The translations under genes and the position numbers were made by a program. The notes below the pieces were generated by a model, which had not been told where the DNA came from, ran no database searches, and worked only from the letters and a program-made list of their open reading frames with translations. Shown here piece by piece: positions 1 to 8,924 of a stretch of DNA of 64,000 nucleotides. Source of the stretch: Allobacillus saliphilus. GTDB taxonomy: Bacteria > Bacillota > Bacilli > Bacillales > Alkalibacillaceae. The number at the start of each line of letters is the position of its first letter. Within the stretch, counting starts at the first letter, position 1. The stretch covers positions 91,187-155,186 of the forward strand of contig NZ_JAGSIE010000003.1 in NCBI RefSeq assembly GCF_018138385.1, read 5' to 3'.

Positions 1-288
1 AACGTGAGTAAATTAAAAATATTCCTTTTATAAATGGTAAATCGTTGATAAATAAATGTCAGTTCTTATTACCTATGTTCTATGTCCTTTTTATTGCAAA
101 AAACCTTTTATAATTATTATTAAGAAACACTAATTCTAATAACATGAACAAAAATATAACTATCATTGTATTTTAGCAATCTTTTTTTATTTTATTTCTC
201 AATAGAGGATGTATTGTAAAGCGTAATGACGTGTATTACAATAGAGTTAACCTCGATCATAAGGTTTTATTTAGACGCTATCTTTTTG
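1..288. other. AT-rich left edge, no gene recognised
   Basis: This stretch is very AT-rich and I see no ORF with a ribosome site. A short reading frame near 226-411 runs through two terminator hairpins and is not credible as a gene. The stretch ends in a plus-strand terminator, so a plus-strand transcript from further left, or a short untranslated RNA starting here, probably ends at about 319. Confidence 0.4.
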
Positions 289-319
289 CCACCAACATCT
301 GTGTTGGTGGTCTTTTTTT
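289..319 (+). terminator. Intrinsic terminator, plus strand
   Basis: CCACCAACA (289-297) pairs with TGTTGGTGG (302-310) over a short loop and is followed by a run of seven T. No plus-strand gene is visible upstream within the window. Confidence 0.75.
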
Positions 320-322
320 GCA

Positions 323-352
323 TAAAAAAACCTTCCGGAACGGAAGGTTTAA
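323..352 (-). terminator. Intrinsic terminator of the yigZ-tagU transcript
   Basis: AAACCTTCCG (328-337) pairs with CGGAAGGTTT (341-350). The run of seven A at 324-330 reads as a U-tract on the minus strand. It lies about 40 bp beyond the stop of the LCP gene. Confidence 0.8.
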
Positions 353-394
353 CAAATTTTACAGCTCTTTGTAAAATTTTTCGTATTTACTGCA

Positions 395-1387
395 TTAACT
401 ACCTGATTTAATGGTATTTTTCTCGTTCGTTGAATCTGCCACTGAAGTCGGAAGGCCTAAATGCTCCCTTAAATCGTGTTGAATCGCTTCAACGCTTTCA
501 TTCTCCAGTTCGAAATAATACACACCATTTTTCATTAAGTTATTCCCACTTAATTGCATTTTGTCCATTTGAACACCATTTATGTCTGTTAAATAACTGT
601 GCAGACTCACCATTTCATTAAACGGCATATTGGTCGTTAAATGATCGCTAATGTCGTTGATCAAATCACCGTACTTCGTCAAATTGGAAACCGACATTGT
701 TTCTTTCAGTATCGTGTCCAACAATTCCATTTGGCGTTGGCCACGCTTTAAATCGTTATCGTATTTCCGTGTCCGAGCAACCGCAAGAGCTTCTTCACCA
801 GTCAATTGTTGTTTACCAGGCTGCAAAACGATGGACCCTTTTTCATCCTGACTATTTGATTCTTCCATGTAATATGGAACATCGAATGGCACACCACCCA
901 ACGTATCAACCACTTTGACAAACGCTTCGAAATCCAACCGCACATAATAATCAACTGGAACATCGAGCAATTCTTCTACTGTATCAACGGTTTCGTCCAA
1001 CCCTGCTTTCGCATGAACGTGGGTAATTTTGTCTTTTTTAGATTGATAAGGCACATCCACATAGGAATCTCTCGGAACACTGACTAGATTAATAGAGTTT
1101 TCTTTTTTATTGAACGTTGCTAACACAAGTGCGTCTGCTAGGCTTGAAGAGCCTTCACGTGCATCGCTATCGTCAACTCCAATAAACAAAATCGATACAT
1201 TATCTTTACTTGGATCCACTTTTTCTTCACGCTTTTCCGACTTATCGCCGCGCTCCAATTCTTGTTGCGAAGCGTCCACAGCTTTTTCTGCCTCTTGATA
1301 GATTGAATGACCATAAACAAAGATACCTGCCAGGCTAGTAAACAGAACGACAAGTAATCCGATCATTATTTTTGTTCGTTTTCTCAT
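395..1387 (-). CDS. tagU: LytR-CpsA-Psr family wall teichoic acid ligase, TagU-like
   Basis: 330 aa. LCP proteins are membrane-anchored enzymes that move polyprenyl-phosphate-linked anionic polymers such as wall teichoic acid onto peptidoglycan. A short basic N-terminus and one membrane segment (about residues 7-27) are followed by a charged linker and the LCP domain from about residue 65 to 230. Family motifs visible are RDSYVDVP, DTLGGV and the Arg-rich stretch ARTRKYDNDLKRGQRQ. Start is an ATG behind a GAAAGGA site. It follows yigZ by 16 bp on the same strand, so the two probably share a transcript, and yvyE-tagU also neighbour degS in Bacillus subtilis. Several LCP paralogues exist in Bacillaceae, so tagU rather than tagT or tagV rests on position. 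Confidence 0.82.
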   Translation of the reverse strand: MRKRTKIMIGLLVVLFTSLAGIFVYGHSIYQEAEKAVDASQQELERGDKSEKREEKVDPSKDNVSILFIGVDDSDAREGSSSLADALVLATFNKKENSINLVSVPRDSYVDVPYQSKKDKITHVHAKAGLDETVDTVEELLDVPVDYYVRLDFEAFVKVVDTLGGVPFDVPYYMEESNSQDEKGSIVLQPGKQQLTGEEALAVARTRKYDNDLKRGQRQMELLDTILKETMSVSNLTKYGDLINDISDHLTTNMPFNEMVSLHSYLTDINGVQMDKMQLSGNNLMKNGVYYFELENESVEAIQHDLREHLGLPTSVADSTNEKNTIKSGS

Positions 1388-1403
1388 TCGCCGAAATCCT
1401 TTC

Positions 1404-2048
1404 TTATTCGTTTAATGACACATCTACTTCCATATGACGTTCGTTACCGACAGAAAGTTTCACTTGAGCATTGGTAAAATCCGTCATCCACTGCTGAAAT
1501 GATTCGGTATCGGCAATAGGTACGTAAACATGGAATTTCACAAGATCTGCATAATCAATCGAATCAATCAAGTGATTTTGATTGCGCAGCTCATTTTCCA
1601 CTTTACCAAGTAAATGATAGTCTGCTTCAATAATGATTTCTTTCATTAAGGAACGTCTAACGACTCCAACATGCTTGATTGCTTCGGAAGTGGCGCTGGA
1701 ATAAGCACGGATTAAGCCGCCTGCCCCCAACTTAATACCACCAAAATAACGCGTTACAACGACACATGTATCTTTTAAATCCATCTTTTTTAATACCTCA
1801 AGCATAGGTACACCAGCTGTTCCGCTAGGTTCACCGTCATCATTTGCTTTTTGAGTCAGGTTTTGTTCTCCAATCATGTATGCCGAGCAATTATGGGTCG
1901 CTTGATAATGCTTCTTTTTAATTTGCTGGATGAATTGCTGTGCCTCTTCTTCGGTTTCTGTACGTTTAACATATCCGATAAAACGAGACTTTTGGATGAC
2001 AATCTCATGTTCACCCTCGCCCTTAATCGTTAAATAGCTTTCTAGCAT
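1404..2048 (-). CDS. yvyE: YigZ/YvyE (IMPACT) family protein
   Basis: 214 aa, the usual length for the bacterial YigZ family. Its N-terminal half is the UPF0029/IMPACT fold and the C-terminal half a ferredoxin-like DUF1949 domain. Visible signatures are KSRFIGYVKR near the N-terminus, NDDGEPSGTAGVPML and VVTRYFGGIKLGAGGLIRAY. The molecular role is not well established; the eukaryotic relative IMPACT acts on translational control. The start chosen is the ATG at 2048, directly behind TAGGAGGA; a longer frame reaching 2120 has no ribosome site and runs across the promoter. It is divergent from degS and upstream of the LCP gene, as in Bacillus subtilis. Confidence 0.85.
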   Translation of the reverse strand: MLESYLTIKGEGEHEIVIQKSRFIGYVKRTETEEEAQQFIQQIKKKHYQATHNCSAYMIGEQNLTQKANDDGEPSGTAGVPMLEVLKKMDLKDTCVVVTRYFGGIKLGAGGLIRAYSSATSEAIKHVGVVRRSLMKEIIIEADYHLLGKVENELRNQNHLIDSIDYADLVKFHVYVPIADTESFQQWMTDFTNAQVKLSVGNERHMEVDVSLNE

Positions 2049-2069
2049 TGTAAATCCTCCTAAGCTTAT

Positions 2070-2098
2070 AGTATATAAAACTGGACAAAAAACGGCAA
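2070..2098 (-). promoter_or_regulatory. SigA-type promoter for yvyE-tagU
   Basis: On the minus strand TTGCCG (2098-2093) and TATACT (2075-2070) are separated by 17 bp. The predicted transcript would start close to the AGGAGG site, giving a short leader. Confidence 0.5.
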
Positions 2099-2473
2099 TG
2101 TATTGGACGTGAAAAAGCAAATTAGTTAAGAAAAGAGAAAGTTACTATTAAAAAATATAAAAAATAAGGGTATAATAACAAATAGATAAATAATTTTACT
2201 AGTTTATAGGAAAAAATCATTTAATGATAAGAAAAACGTATCGAAAATGAAATAATTGTACTTCGTTAGATAGAAATATGCTCTATTGAATGATGAATAT
2301 TAAAGGTATAGTAAAGGATTTGTTAGCGAACTGTAAAGGCGAATGGGTAATAACTGTGATATGATGAATTATAATTAAAGGTTGACCACATAAAGGTTAA
2401 AATTTATTTCAATAGCCCCCCAATAACTGACCTTTGCCCGACGAAAGTTATAGGTAAAATGGAGGTCGAATGA
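2099..2473. other. Divergent intergenic region upstream of degS
   Basis: AT-rich spacer between the divergent yvyE and degS. The only signal I can support for degS is an extended -10, TGATATGAT, at 2357-2365, with no good -35. No ORF or repeat was seen. The degS ribosome site GGAGGT is at 2461-2466. Confidence 0.4.
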
Positions 2474-3616
2474 ATGTCGACAGTGCAAGATTCCGAAAAA
2501 GCATTGGACCAAATTATCAATGAAATGGTTGAAGTGGTCAGCAATAGTAAAGATGAAATTTTCTCTTTAGGAGAAGAATCACGCAAACAACAACAAGCGC
2601 TAGAACGAGAATTGACGAATATTAAGCAAGAAGTAAAAAATTTAATCGATGAAAATGATCAACTCGAACGAAAATTAAAACTTTCCCGGTTGCGCTTATC
2701 AGAAGTCAGTAAAAACTTCGATCGATATAGCGAAGAAGAGGTTCACGAGGTTTACAACCACACGCATGACATACAGACACAAATTGTCTTGCAACGGCAA
2801 AAAGAAGAAGGGTTGATTAAACGCCGCGAAGAACTTGAACAGCGCATTCGGGCATTAAGTATTAGTATTGAACGTTCTGAAAATTTGATGAGTAAAACGA
2901 ATGTTATTTTAAACTATTTAATGACAGATTTTAAAGAAATTAATGAAACAATCCAATCAGCGAAAGATAGCCAAGAATTTGGATTGAAAATTATCGAAGC
3001 TCAAGAAGAGGAGCGAAGAAGTCTTTCGCGAGAAATGCATGATGGACCTGCACAAATGCTTGCCAACGTCATGATTCGATCCGAAATCGTCGGAAAAACT
3101 TTCCGAGAGCGGGGCATCGAACAAGGCTTAGGAGAAGTCAAAACGATGAAAGAAATGGTACGAAAAGCCTTATATGAAGTACGGCGTATCATTTATGATC
3201 TTCGTCCAATGGCATTGGATGATCTCGGTTTGGTCCCGACTTTACGCAAATATATTGCAACAACAGAAGAGTATCACCAAGTGAGAATTGAATTTATTAT
3301 GCGCGGAAGAGAGCGGCGGTTTACGCAGCAGTTTGAAACAGCTGCATTCCGTTTAATACAGGAAGCACTGCAAAATGCTCTGAAGCATGCAGAAGCTCGC
3401 ATCATCCGGGTGGTTTATGAAGACACACCGGCAAAATTGAATTTGCATATTACCGATGACGGAAAAGGATTTAATCCAAATGAAAAAAATGAGGAATCGT
3501 TTGGATTAATAGGCATGCGGGAAAGGATTGATATTCTGAATGGCGAATTTTCAATCGAATCTAGTCCTGGTAGCGGTACTCGCGTAAAAATCTCCATTCC
3601 GCATCAATCGAAGTAA
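2474..3616 (+). CDS. degS: Sensor histidine kinase DegS
   Basis: 380 aa cytoplasmic two-component kinase that phosphorylates DegU, which controls exoenzymes, competence and motility. There is no membrane segment. A long coiled-coil sensor region covers about residues 1-175. The HisKA_3 dimerisation domain follows, with EEERRSLSREMHDGPAQ carrying the phospho-acceptor His189, and then the ATP-binding domain (residues about 280-376) with N and G boxes such as TDDGKGFNP and GLIGMRERI. Length and His189 match Bacillus subtilis DegS. The start ATG lies 7 bp behind GGAGGT; an overlapping ATG at 2470 is out of frame. It is 223 bp upstream of degU, a gap long enough to hold a separate degU promoter. 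Confidence 0.96.
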   Translation: MSTVQDSEKALDQIINEMVEVVSNSKDEIFSLGEESRKQQQALERELTNIKQEVKNLIDENDQLERKLKLSRLRLSEVSKNFDRYSEEEVHEVYNHTHDIQTQIVLQRQKEEGLIKRREELEQRIRALSISIERSENLMSKTNVILNYLMTDFKEINETIQSAKDSQEFGLKIIEAQEEERRSLSREMHDGPAQMLANVMIRSEIVGKTFRERGIEQGLGEVKTMKEMVRKALYEVRRIIYDLRPMALDDLGLVPTLRKYIATTEEYHQVRIEFIMRGRERRFTQQFETAAFRLIQEALQNALKHAEARIIRVVYEDTPAKLNLHITDDGKGFNPNEKNEESFGLIGMRERIDILNGEFSIESSPGSGTRVKISIPHQSK

Positions 3617-3839
3617 CACAATGACACGTAGCAAAGATGGTTGTATCTATAAAAATGATCGAGAAAAAGAGACAAAACGCTACTGTCCTTTTAATTTTTT
3701 ATAAAATACCGATAGTTTATATAAGAGAACTAATAAAGTGAACTTTATGGATTGCTAAACTTATTGTAGGTTGCAACAAACAAATACGAATCGAAGCTTA
3801 TTCCCAGTAATAGAACTAGCACTTTTAGGAGGTAAGTTA

Positions 3840-4511
3840 ATGACGAATATCGTCTTGATTGATGACCATAAATTATTTCGAGAAGGAATAAAGCGAATTT
3901 TAGAATTTGAAGATGACTTCCGAGTGATTGCAGAAGGTAATGATGGAACCGAGGCATTGGACCTCGTCTCGAAATATCGCCCGGACGTTGTCATCATGGA
4001 CATTAATATGCCACATATAAACGGTGTTGAGGCTACCCAGCAATTAATCGACCGTTTCCCCGATGTACGAGTCATCATCCTGTCTATACATGATGATGAA
4101 TCTTACGTCGTTCATGCCTTGAAAACGGGTGCACTTGGCTACATGTTAAAAGAAATGGACACGGACGAGCTTGTTAATGCCATTAAAATCGTTAGTGAAG
4201 GCGGTTCTTATGTGCATCCGAAAGTGACACATAATTTATTAAAAGACTACCACCGTCTTTCTTCACGAGAAGGCGACGGATTTACCCATGTTGAATACCG
4301 CAAGCCGCTTCACTTATTGACAAGAAGAGAATGTGAAGTATTGCAGCTAATGACCGACGGAAGAAGCAACCGGTCGATCTCAGAAGATCTTTACATTAGT
4401 GAAAAAACGGTGAAAAACCACGTCTCAAATATTTTACAAAAAATGAGTGTGAACGACAGAACCCAAGCCGTTGTCACAGCCATCAAAAATGGTTGGGTGG
4501 AAGTGAAGTAA
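3840..4511 (+). CDS. degU: Response regulator DegU
   Basis: 223 aa NarL/FixJ-type regulator. The receiver domain covers residues 1-120 with the acceptor Asp54 in VVIMDINMP and the conserved Lys in GYMLKEMD. The LuxR-type helix-turn-helix is at about 155-215 ([25 protein letters not shown], then [11 protein letters not shown]). It is the partner of DegS. The start is the ATG at 3840 behind AGGAGG; a longer frame starting at 3771 lacks a site. It is followed by a strong terminator and then by GC-rich tandem array A. Confidence 0.96.
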   Translation: MTNIVLIDDHKLFREGIKRILEFEDDFRVIAEGNDGTEALDLVSKYRPDVVIMDINMPHINGVEATQQLIDRFPDVRVIILSIHDDESYVVHALKTGALGYMLKEMDTDELVNAIKIVSEGGSYVHPKVTHNLLKDYHRLSSREGDGFTHVEYRKPLHLLTRRECEVLQLMTDGRSNRSISEDLYISEKTVKNHVSNILQKMSVNDRTQAVVTAIKNGWVEVK

Positions 4512-4526
4512 TGTGTATTTAAGAAG

Positions 4527-4551
4527 AAACCGCGCAGGTCGCGGTTTTTTT
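4527..4551 (+). terminator. Intrinsic terminator of degU
   Basis: AAACCGCG (4527-4534) and CGCGGTTT (4540-4547) form a perfect 8-bp stem over a 5-nt loop, followed by T residues. Confidence 0.9.
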
Positions 4552-4585
4552 GGTTGTTGGGATGGAGACATTGAAAACGTTAAGT

Positions 4586-4940
4586 AAGCCGCCCGACAAA
4601 CGCATGGAACCGCTCGACCAGCGCGCGGAACCGCCCGACCAGCGCGCGGAACCGCTCGACCAGCGCGCGGAACCGCTCGACGAACGCGTGGAACCGCTCG
4701 ACGAACGCGTGGAACCGCTCGACAAACGAGTCGAACCGCTCGACCAGCGCGCGGAACCGCTCGACGAACGCGTGGAACCGCTCGACAAACGGGTGGAACC
4801 GCTCGACCAGCGCGCGGAACCGCTCGACGAACGGGCGGAACCGCTCGACGAACGGGCGGAACCGCTCGACAAGCGTGCGGAACCGCTCGACGAACGCGTG
4901 TAACCGCCCGACAACGGGGTTGTAACCACCCGACCATAAA
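4586..4940. repeat. Array A: 21-bp tandem repeat, GC-rich
   Basis: Fourteen consecutive 21-bp units run from 4607 to 4900, with degenerate units at 4586, 4901 and 4923. The unit is GAACCGCTCGAC followed by a variable 9 bp such as GAACGCGTG, CAGCGCGCG or AAACGGGTG. The array is much richer in GC than the flanking DNA. Because 21 is a multiple of three and the unit has no stop, all six frames stay open and give heptad-like translations such as EPLDERV, but no frame has a ribosome site. It starts about 35 bp after the degU terminator and lies outside any transcription unit I can define. Confidence 0.95.
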
Positions 4941-5056
4941 GCTATCCGCTGCACCAATCCCCGCGTCACCACTCGCAAAGTAAGCAATCTCGAAAATACA
5001 AGTGCATTAATTAGTAGAGTATAGTAAAATATTTGCTATAAAGGAGGTTCATATTA

Positions 5057-5902
5057 ATGAAAACAGCAGTATTAACTGACAGTACCGCATACATACCTGA
5101 TCATCTAATAAAAGAAAAAAATATTTATGTTGCGCCACTTAGCGTAACATTTGGACAAGATACTTATCGTGAACTTTATGATATAACAACCGAGGAATTT
5201 TATGAAAAAGTAAAGATTGAAAAAGATTTGCCAAAAACATCCCAACCTTCCGTCAGCGAGTTTACGACGAAATACGAAGCAATTGCCCAAGAGCATGACG
5301 CGGTCATTTCCGTCCACCTTTCGAGTGGAATTAGTGGAACCTATCAAGCAGCTGTATCTGCCGGCAGCATGATTGAGGGTGTCGATGTGTACCCGTTTGA
5401 CTCTGAGATTAGCGCTTTAGCACAAGGATTTTATGTGTTACGAGCAGCTGATCTAGCAGCGGAAGGAAAGACACCGCAAGAAATCATGCAAGAGCTTCAG
5501 TCAATGAAGAAAAACATGAATGCTTATTTTATGGTTGATGATCTAAGTCACTTGGCGCGCGGTGGCCGGTTGACAGGTGCGCAAGCGATGATTGGAAGCC
5601 TGCTTCAGGTGAAACCACTTCTCTATTTTGAAGACAAAAAAATCGTCCCGTTCGAAAAAATTCGTACGAGCAAAAAAGCATTTAAACGCATGGAAAATTT
5701 GTTGAAGGAAACAGCGGACAACGCAGAAGAAGTGAAGGCTGCGATAATTCATGCTCAACGAGAGGATACAGCAAAACGATGGCGAGACGAGCTATCTGAA
5801 AAGTATCCGAATGTCGAATTCGAGATCAGCTATTTCGGACCTGTAATTGGCACTCACCTCGGTGAAGGCGCCATTGGAATTGCATGGTATAAAGTGAAGT
5901 AA
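5057..5902 (+). CDS. DegV family fatty-acid-binding protein
   Basis: 281 aa, typical DegV length. DegV proteins bind long-chain fatty acids; in some Firmicutes they serve a fatty acid kinase as carrier (FakB). Visible features are the N-terminal TDSTAYIP motif, the ligand-contacting Ser-Gly region HLSSGISGTYQ (about residues 91-101), LARGGRL and the C-terminal HLGEGAIGI. The start is the ATG 9 bp behind AAAGGAGG. The same gene lies between degU and comFA in Bacillus subtilis, which gave it its name, although it has no proven role with DegU. Confidence 0.9.
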   Translation: MKTAVLTDSTAYIPDHLIKEKNIYVAPLSVTFGQDTYRELYDITTEEFYEKVKIEKDLPKTSQPSVSEFTTKYEAIAQEHDAVISVHLSSGISGTYQAAVSAGSMIEGVDVYPFDSEISALAQGFYVLRAADLAAEGKTPQEIMQELQSMKKNMNAYFMVDDLSHLARGGRLTGAQAMIGSLLQVKPLLYFEDKKIVPFEKIRTSKKAFKRMENLLKETADNAEEVKAAIIHAQREDTAKRWRDELSEKYPNVEFEISYFGPVIGTHLGEGAIGIAWYKVK

Positions 5903-5913
5903 AAACTGATGCC

Positions 5914-5952
5914 CCTGCGAGATCAAGTTGAGCTCGCAGGAAATCCCTTTTA
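5914..5952 (+). terminator. Probable terminator after the degV-like gene
   Basis: CCTGCGAG (5914-5921) pairs with CTCGCAGG (5933-5940). The tail is only moderately T-rich (CCCTTTT), so termination may be partial before comFA. Confidence 0.5.
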
Positions 5953-5982
5953 AAATCCCCTCACATTCAAGGAGGTCTCTTT

Positions 5983-7374
5983 ATGAATGCCAACCCTTGG
6001 TCCCCGCGCTTTTCCGGAAAACGTTTACTGAAAAATGAACTCAACCTATCTGAGACTGTTTTCCAAGGCTTATTAAAAAAAGGAAATTTAATAGAAATCC
6101 CCGGTATCAAAGAAATGTTTTTTTATAATGAATGTCAACGATGTCATACCCGAAAACCTTCCCATTTTGGAAAAATCCCCACTGAAACGAATCAACCAAT
6201 ACCCCACAAAAAATTACGATCAACTAAATCAATTACCTATTGCCGAAACTGCATTCAAATGGGCAGAGTAAGCACATATGAACCCCTTTATGAGTGGAAT
6301 GGTCCTGCTTCCAGGCCACCAAAAATGAAGCAACCTTCCGTATGGCGTGGCGAATTGACCCCACTACAAAGCAAGGCGGCCGATGCGATGGTGGAGGCCA
6401 TACGAAATCAATCAACATTACTCATCCATGCGGTATGCGGTGCAGGAAAAACGGAGATGCTCTACAGAGGTTTGTGGATTGCTTTTCGAAATGGTTTTCG
6501 CGTCTGTATTGCGACTCCACGAGCAGATGTCGTAAGGGAACTTGCCCCACGATTGCGCAGAGACTTTCCATCGATTGAGGTTGCAGCTCTTTATGGTGGC
6601 ACACAGGACGTCGATGTCAACGCACACTTGGTCGTCGCAACGACACACCAGCTTTTGCGTTATTCAAAGTCATTTGATGTGATGATTGTCGATGAAGTCG
6701 ATGCTTTCCCTTATCACCACGACAAATCGTTACCAAAAGCTGTCGCCCGCTCTGTCAAACCTTGCCACGCACTCATTTACTTAACCGCGACCCCTCGCTT
6801 GGATTTAAAAATGGCATCCCGACTGAAACAGATTCAAACCATTTCGATTCCATTACGCTATCACGGCCACCCACTTCCACTTCCTAAGCTGTCGCAAGTT
6901 TTCAAATTACATCAACATCTCCAAAAAGGGACACTTCCGAAAAAAATAACCCATTGGATTGAACAGAGAAAAGCTGCTAAAAGACGATTTTTATTGTTCG
7001 TTCCAACGATTGAAAGCGCCCATGCCCTTTCCAAAAAACTCAACATCCCATATGTTCACTCGGAAAGCTCAAACCGTGAGGAACTCATCCATCATTTTCG
7101 AAATCAACGTTATGAAGCATTGATCACGACGACGATTCTCGAGCGTGGTGTGACGTTCCCTTCGATCGACGTAGCAGTAATCGGTGCAGACCATGACGTA
7201 TTTGATGAAGCAGCCCTCATACAAATTGCCGGACGTGCAGGTAGAAGCGCCGATGATCCAGATGGTGATGTGACGTTTTTCTATAACGTCAAAACGAAAG
7301 CGATTGTAAAAGCTCGCCAATATACCGAGCTGAAAAATTTGGAAGGTAAGAAATTTAAAAAGGAGTTCGACTAA
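5983..7374 (+). CDS. comFA: Competence DNA translocation ATPase ComFA
   Basis: 463 aa DEAD-box-like helicase/ATPase that helps pull transforming single-stranded DNA through the membrane channel. An N-terminal zinc site has Cys51/Cys54 and Cys87/Cys90 (CQRC, CRNC). Walker A is CGAGKT (about residues 151-157), the Walker B/DEAD-type box is DEVD (about 236), then TATPR (motif III) and the C-terminal helicase motifs RGVTFPSID and QIAGRAGR. The start ATG follows AAGGAGG. Its stop overlaps the comFC start by one base, so comFB, found between them in Bacillus subtilis, is absent. Confidence 0.95.
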   Translation: MNANPWSPRFSGKRLLKNELNLSETVFQGLLKKGNLIEIPGIKEMFFYNECQRCHTRKPSHFGKIPTETNQPIPHKKLRSTKSITYCRNCIQMGRVSTYEPLYEWNGPASRPPKMKQPSVWRGELTPLQSKAADAMVEAIRNQSTLLIHAVCGAGKTEMLYRGLWIAFRNGFRVCIATPRADVVRELAPRLRRDFPSIEVAALYGGTQDVDVNAHLVVATTHQLLRYSKSFDVMIVDEVDAFPYHHDKSLPKAVARSVKPCHALIYLTATPRLDLKMASRLKQIQTISIPLRYHGHPLPLPKLSQVFKLHQHLQKGTLPKKITHWIEQRKAAKRRFLLFVPTIESAHALSKKLNIPYVHSESSNREELIHHFRNQRYEALITTTILERGVTFPSIDVAVIGADHDVFDEAALIQIAGRAGRSADDPDGDVTFFYNVKTKAIVKARQYTELKNLEGKKFKKEFD

Positions 7375-8042
7375 TGCACTGTAAAATTTGTCTACAGTCA
7401 ATCGAAAAAGACACGACTTGGTCCACGTTGTTTGATTTTCGTGAGCGAACGCTTTGTTTGTCATGTGACGAGCAGCTAGAAAAAATCCGAGAACCGACGT
7501 GCAAAAAATGCATGAAACGAACAGAAGAGAAGCTTTGTTCCGATTGCATGTTTTGGGAGCAACATTTAGGTGAGGATCCACTCGACCGAAATATTTCCAT
7601 TTATACATACAACGAGTACATGAAGGAAATGATGTCACGGTTTAAATATCGAGGGGATTACGAGATTGTATACGCTTGGAAAGATTCCTTCCAGCAAGCT
7701 TTCCATGCACATTTTTCGAAAGGAATCCACCTTCTACCAATCCCGTTAGCAGAAAGCCGAATTTTTGATCGCGGCTTTAACCAAGCCGAAGCGCTCGCAC
7801 GATTGTTAGACCAACCGTTATTTGCAGGTATGATTCGAACTGGACAAGAAAAACAGTCTAAAAGAACAAAGTGGGAAAGACTTTCGGCCAAAAATCCATT
7901 CGAATTAATTGAAACACCTCCAGAAAATGTCATCATAATTGATGATTTATTCACAACTGGTTCGACGGTTCGGTTTGCTGCACAGTTGCTGAAAAAGGCT
8001 GGTGCCAAGTGTGTTTCGTCGCTCACATTGGTTAGAAGCTGA
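7374..8042 (+). CDS. comFC: ComFC family phosphoribosyltransferase-like competence protein
   Basis: 222 aa. ComF proteins combine an N-terminal zinc ribbon with a type I phosphoribosyltransferase fold and are needed for DNA uptake with ComFA. Four CxxC-like pairs are visible: CKIC, CLSC, CKKC, CSDC. The PRPP-binding loop is IIDDLFTTGSTV at about residues 187-198, and RGFNQAEALA is the other ComF signature. Start overlaps the comFA stop (TAATG), which implies translational coupling. No clear terminator follows, but a SigD-like promoter appears 50 bp downstream. Confidence 0.94.
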   Translation: MHCKICLQSIEKDTTWSTLFDFRERTLCLSCDEQLEKIREPTCKKCMKRTEEKLCSDCMFWEQHLGEDPLDRNISIYTYNEYMKEMMSRFKYRGDYEIVYAWKDSFQQAFHAHFSKGIHLLPIPLAESRIFDRGFNQAEALARLLDQPLFAGMIRTGQEKQSKRTKWERLSAKNPFELIETPPENVIIIDDLFTTGSTVRFAAQLLKKAGAKCVSSLTLVRS

Positions 8043-8074
8043 TCCAACAACAAAAATTCCTACCAAATCCTCTT

Positions 8075-8102
8075 TCAATTCAATGAAAGATACCGATATA
8101 AT
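8075..8102 (+). promoter_or_regulatory. Candidate SigD promoter upstream of yvyF
   Basis: ACCGATAT (8092-8099) matches the SigD -10 consensus GCCGATAT in 7 of 8 positions. The -35 is weak: TCAA at 8075-8078 with a 13-bp gap. TATAAT at 8097-8102 could also serve SigA. Confidence 0.5.
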
Positions 8103-8131
8103 ACGTAGTATGAATAAAAGGATGATGAAAA

Positions 8132-8557
8132 ATGGGCGAATTGGCGAACTGTCCAATGTGTGGTGAGCTCTTTTTGAAAGGAATGTTAACGGTTTGTCGA
8201 AGCTGTTATGAAAAAGAAGAAGAACAGTTTGAAACCGTCTATAAATATATCCGGAAGAAGAAAAACCGCACCGCAACAGTCGATGAAGTAGCTGAAGCGA
8301 CAGGTGTTAAAGAATCGTTAATCCGAAAATGGGTCAAGGAACGTCGCATTCACCGAGCAGATTTTCCGAATCTAACCTATTCGTGCGAGCGTTGCGATGA
8401 ACAGATTCAAGAAGGAAAGCTTTGTGACTCTTGTAAAAATGAACTTTATCAAGACCTGCAAGCAAGCGAAGAACCAACGATTGCTGACAAGGTTAAAGAA
8501 GAAAAAAAGAGCGATATCTATTATAATGTAACGAAAGACCGATCGTGGCGGTCGTAA
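8132..8557 (+). CDS. yvyF: Flagellar operon zinc-ribbon protein YvyF
   Basis: 141 aa. It has the domain order of the YvyF flagellar operon family: an N-terminal zinc site CPMC ... CRSC, a small helix-turn-helix-like segment (TVDEVAEATGVKESLIRKWVKE, given here only as its start TVDEVAEATG) and a second zinc site CERC ... CDSC. Biochemical role unknown; the family sits almost always just upstream of flgM. Start ATG behind AAAAGGATG. Confidence 0.88.
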   Translation: MGELANCPMCGELFLKGMLTVCRSCYEKEEEQFETVYKYIRKKKNRTATVDEVAEATGVKESLIRKWVKERRIHRADFPNLTYSCERCDEQIQEGKLCDSCKNELYQDLQASEEPTIADKVKEEKKSDIYYNVTKDRSWRS

Positions 8558-8564
8558 TTAAAAT

Positions 8565-8591
8565 TAAACTAATTCCGAAACATACCGATAT
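8565..8591 (+). promoter_or_regulatory. SigD promoter of flgM
   Basis: TAAA (8565-8568), 15 bp, ACCGATAT (8584-8591). This is a close match to the SigD consensus TAAA-N14-16-GCCGATAT and is placed like the late flagellar promoter in front of flgM in Bacillus subtilis. Confidence 0.85.
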
Positions 8592-8634
8592 AAAAGAGTA
8601 GAGAAACGTCGTAAATCGTGAAAGGGTGAGCCGG

Positions 8635-8901
8635 ATGAAAATTAATCCATTGAACAATCCAAAAATCAATGCCTATAAACCACAAGTACAGCAACAGCAA
8701 CAACAGATGCAGTCCAAAAACCAATCCACTGACCAAGTTCAAATTTCAGAAGAAGCAAAACAGCTTCAACAATCCAATCCGATTGTCGAAGCACGACAAG
8801 AAAAAGTCGAGAATTTGAAACAAGAAGTCCAAAAAGGAACCTATCAGCTAGATCCGAAACAAACCGCTGAAAAAATGGTTGAATTTTGGAACGGTCGTTA
8901 A
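8635..8901 (+). CDS. flgM: Anti-sigma-D factor FlgM
   Basis: 88 aa. FlgM binds SigD until the hook-basal body is complete. It has a disordered Gln-rich N-terminus (KPQVQQQQQQMQ) and the C-terminal SigD-binding helices with the family pattern ARQEKVENLKQEVQKGTY and AEKMVEFW. The start chosen is the ATG at 8635 behind AAAGGGTG; an upstream in-frame GTG at 8626 falls inside the ribosome site. It lies behind its own SigD promoter and 23 bp before flgN. Confidence 0.92.
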   Translation: MKINPLNNPKINAYKPQVQQQQQQMQSKNQSTDQVQISEEAKQLQQSNPIVEARQEKVENLKQEVQKGTYQLDPKQTAEKMVEFWNGR

Positions 8902-8924
8902 ACCGTCTGAAGGAGGACAATCCG

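Noticed and set aside
226..411. Short ORF at the left edge
   Set aside because: Runs through two terminator hairpins.
3690..3715. SigD promoter between degS and degU
   Set aside because: ACCGATAG resembles the -10, but no TAAA at proper spacing; too weak to list as a feature.
4550..4903. ORFs through array A on both strands
   Set aside because: All six frames are open only because the 21-bp unit has no stop. No ribosome site, and the flanking units are degenerate.
7069..7638. Minus-strand ORF of 189 codons
   Set aside because: Antisense shadow of comFA/comFC with no start signal.
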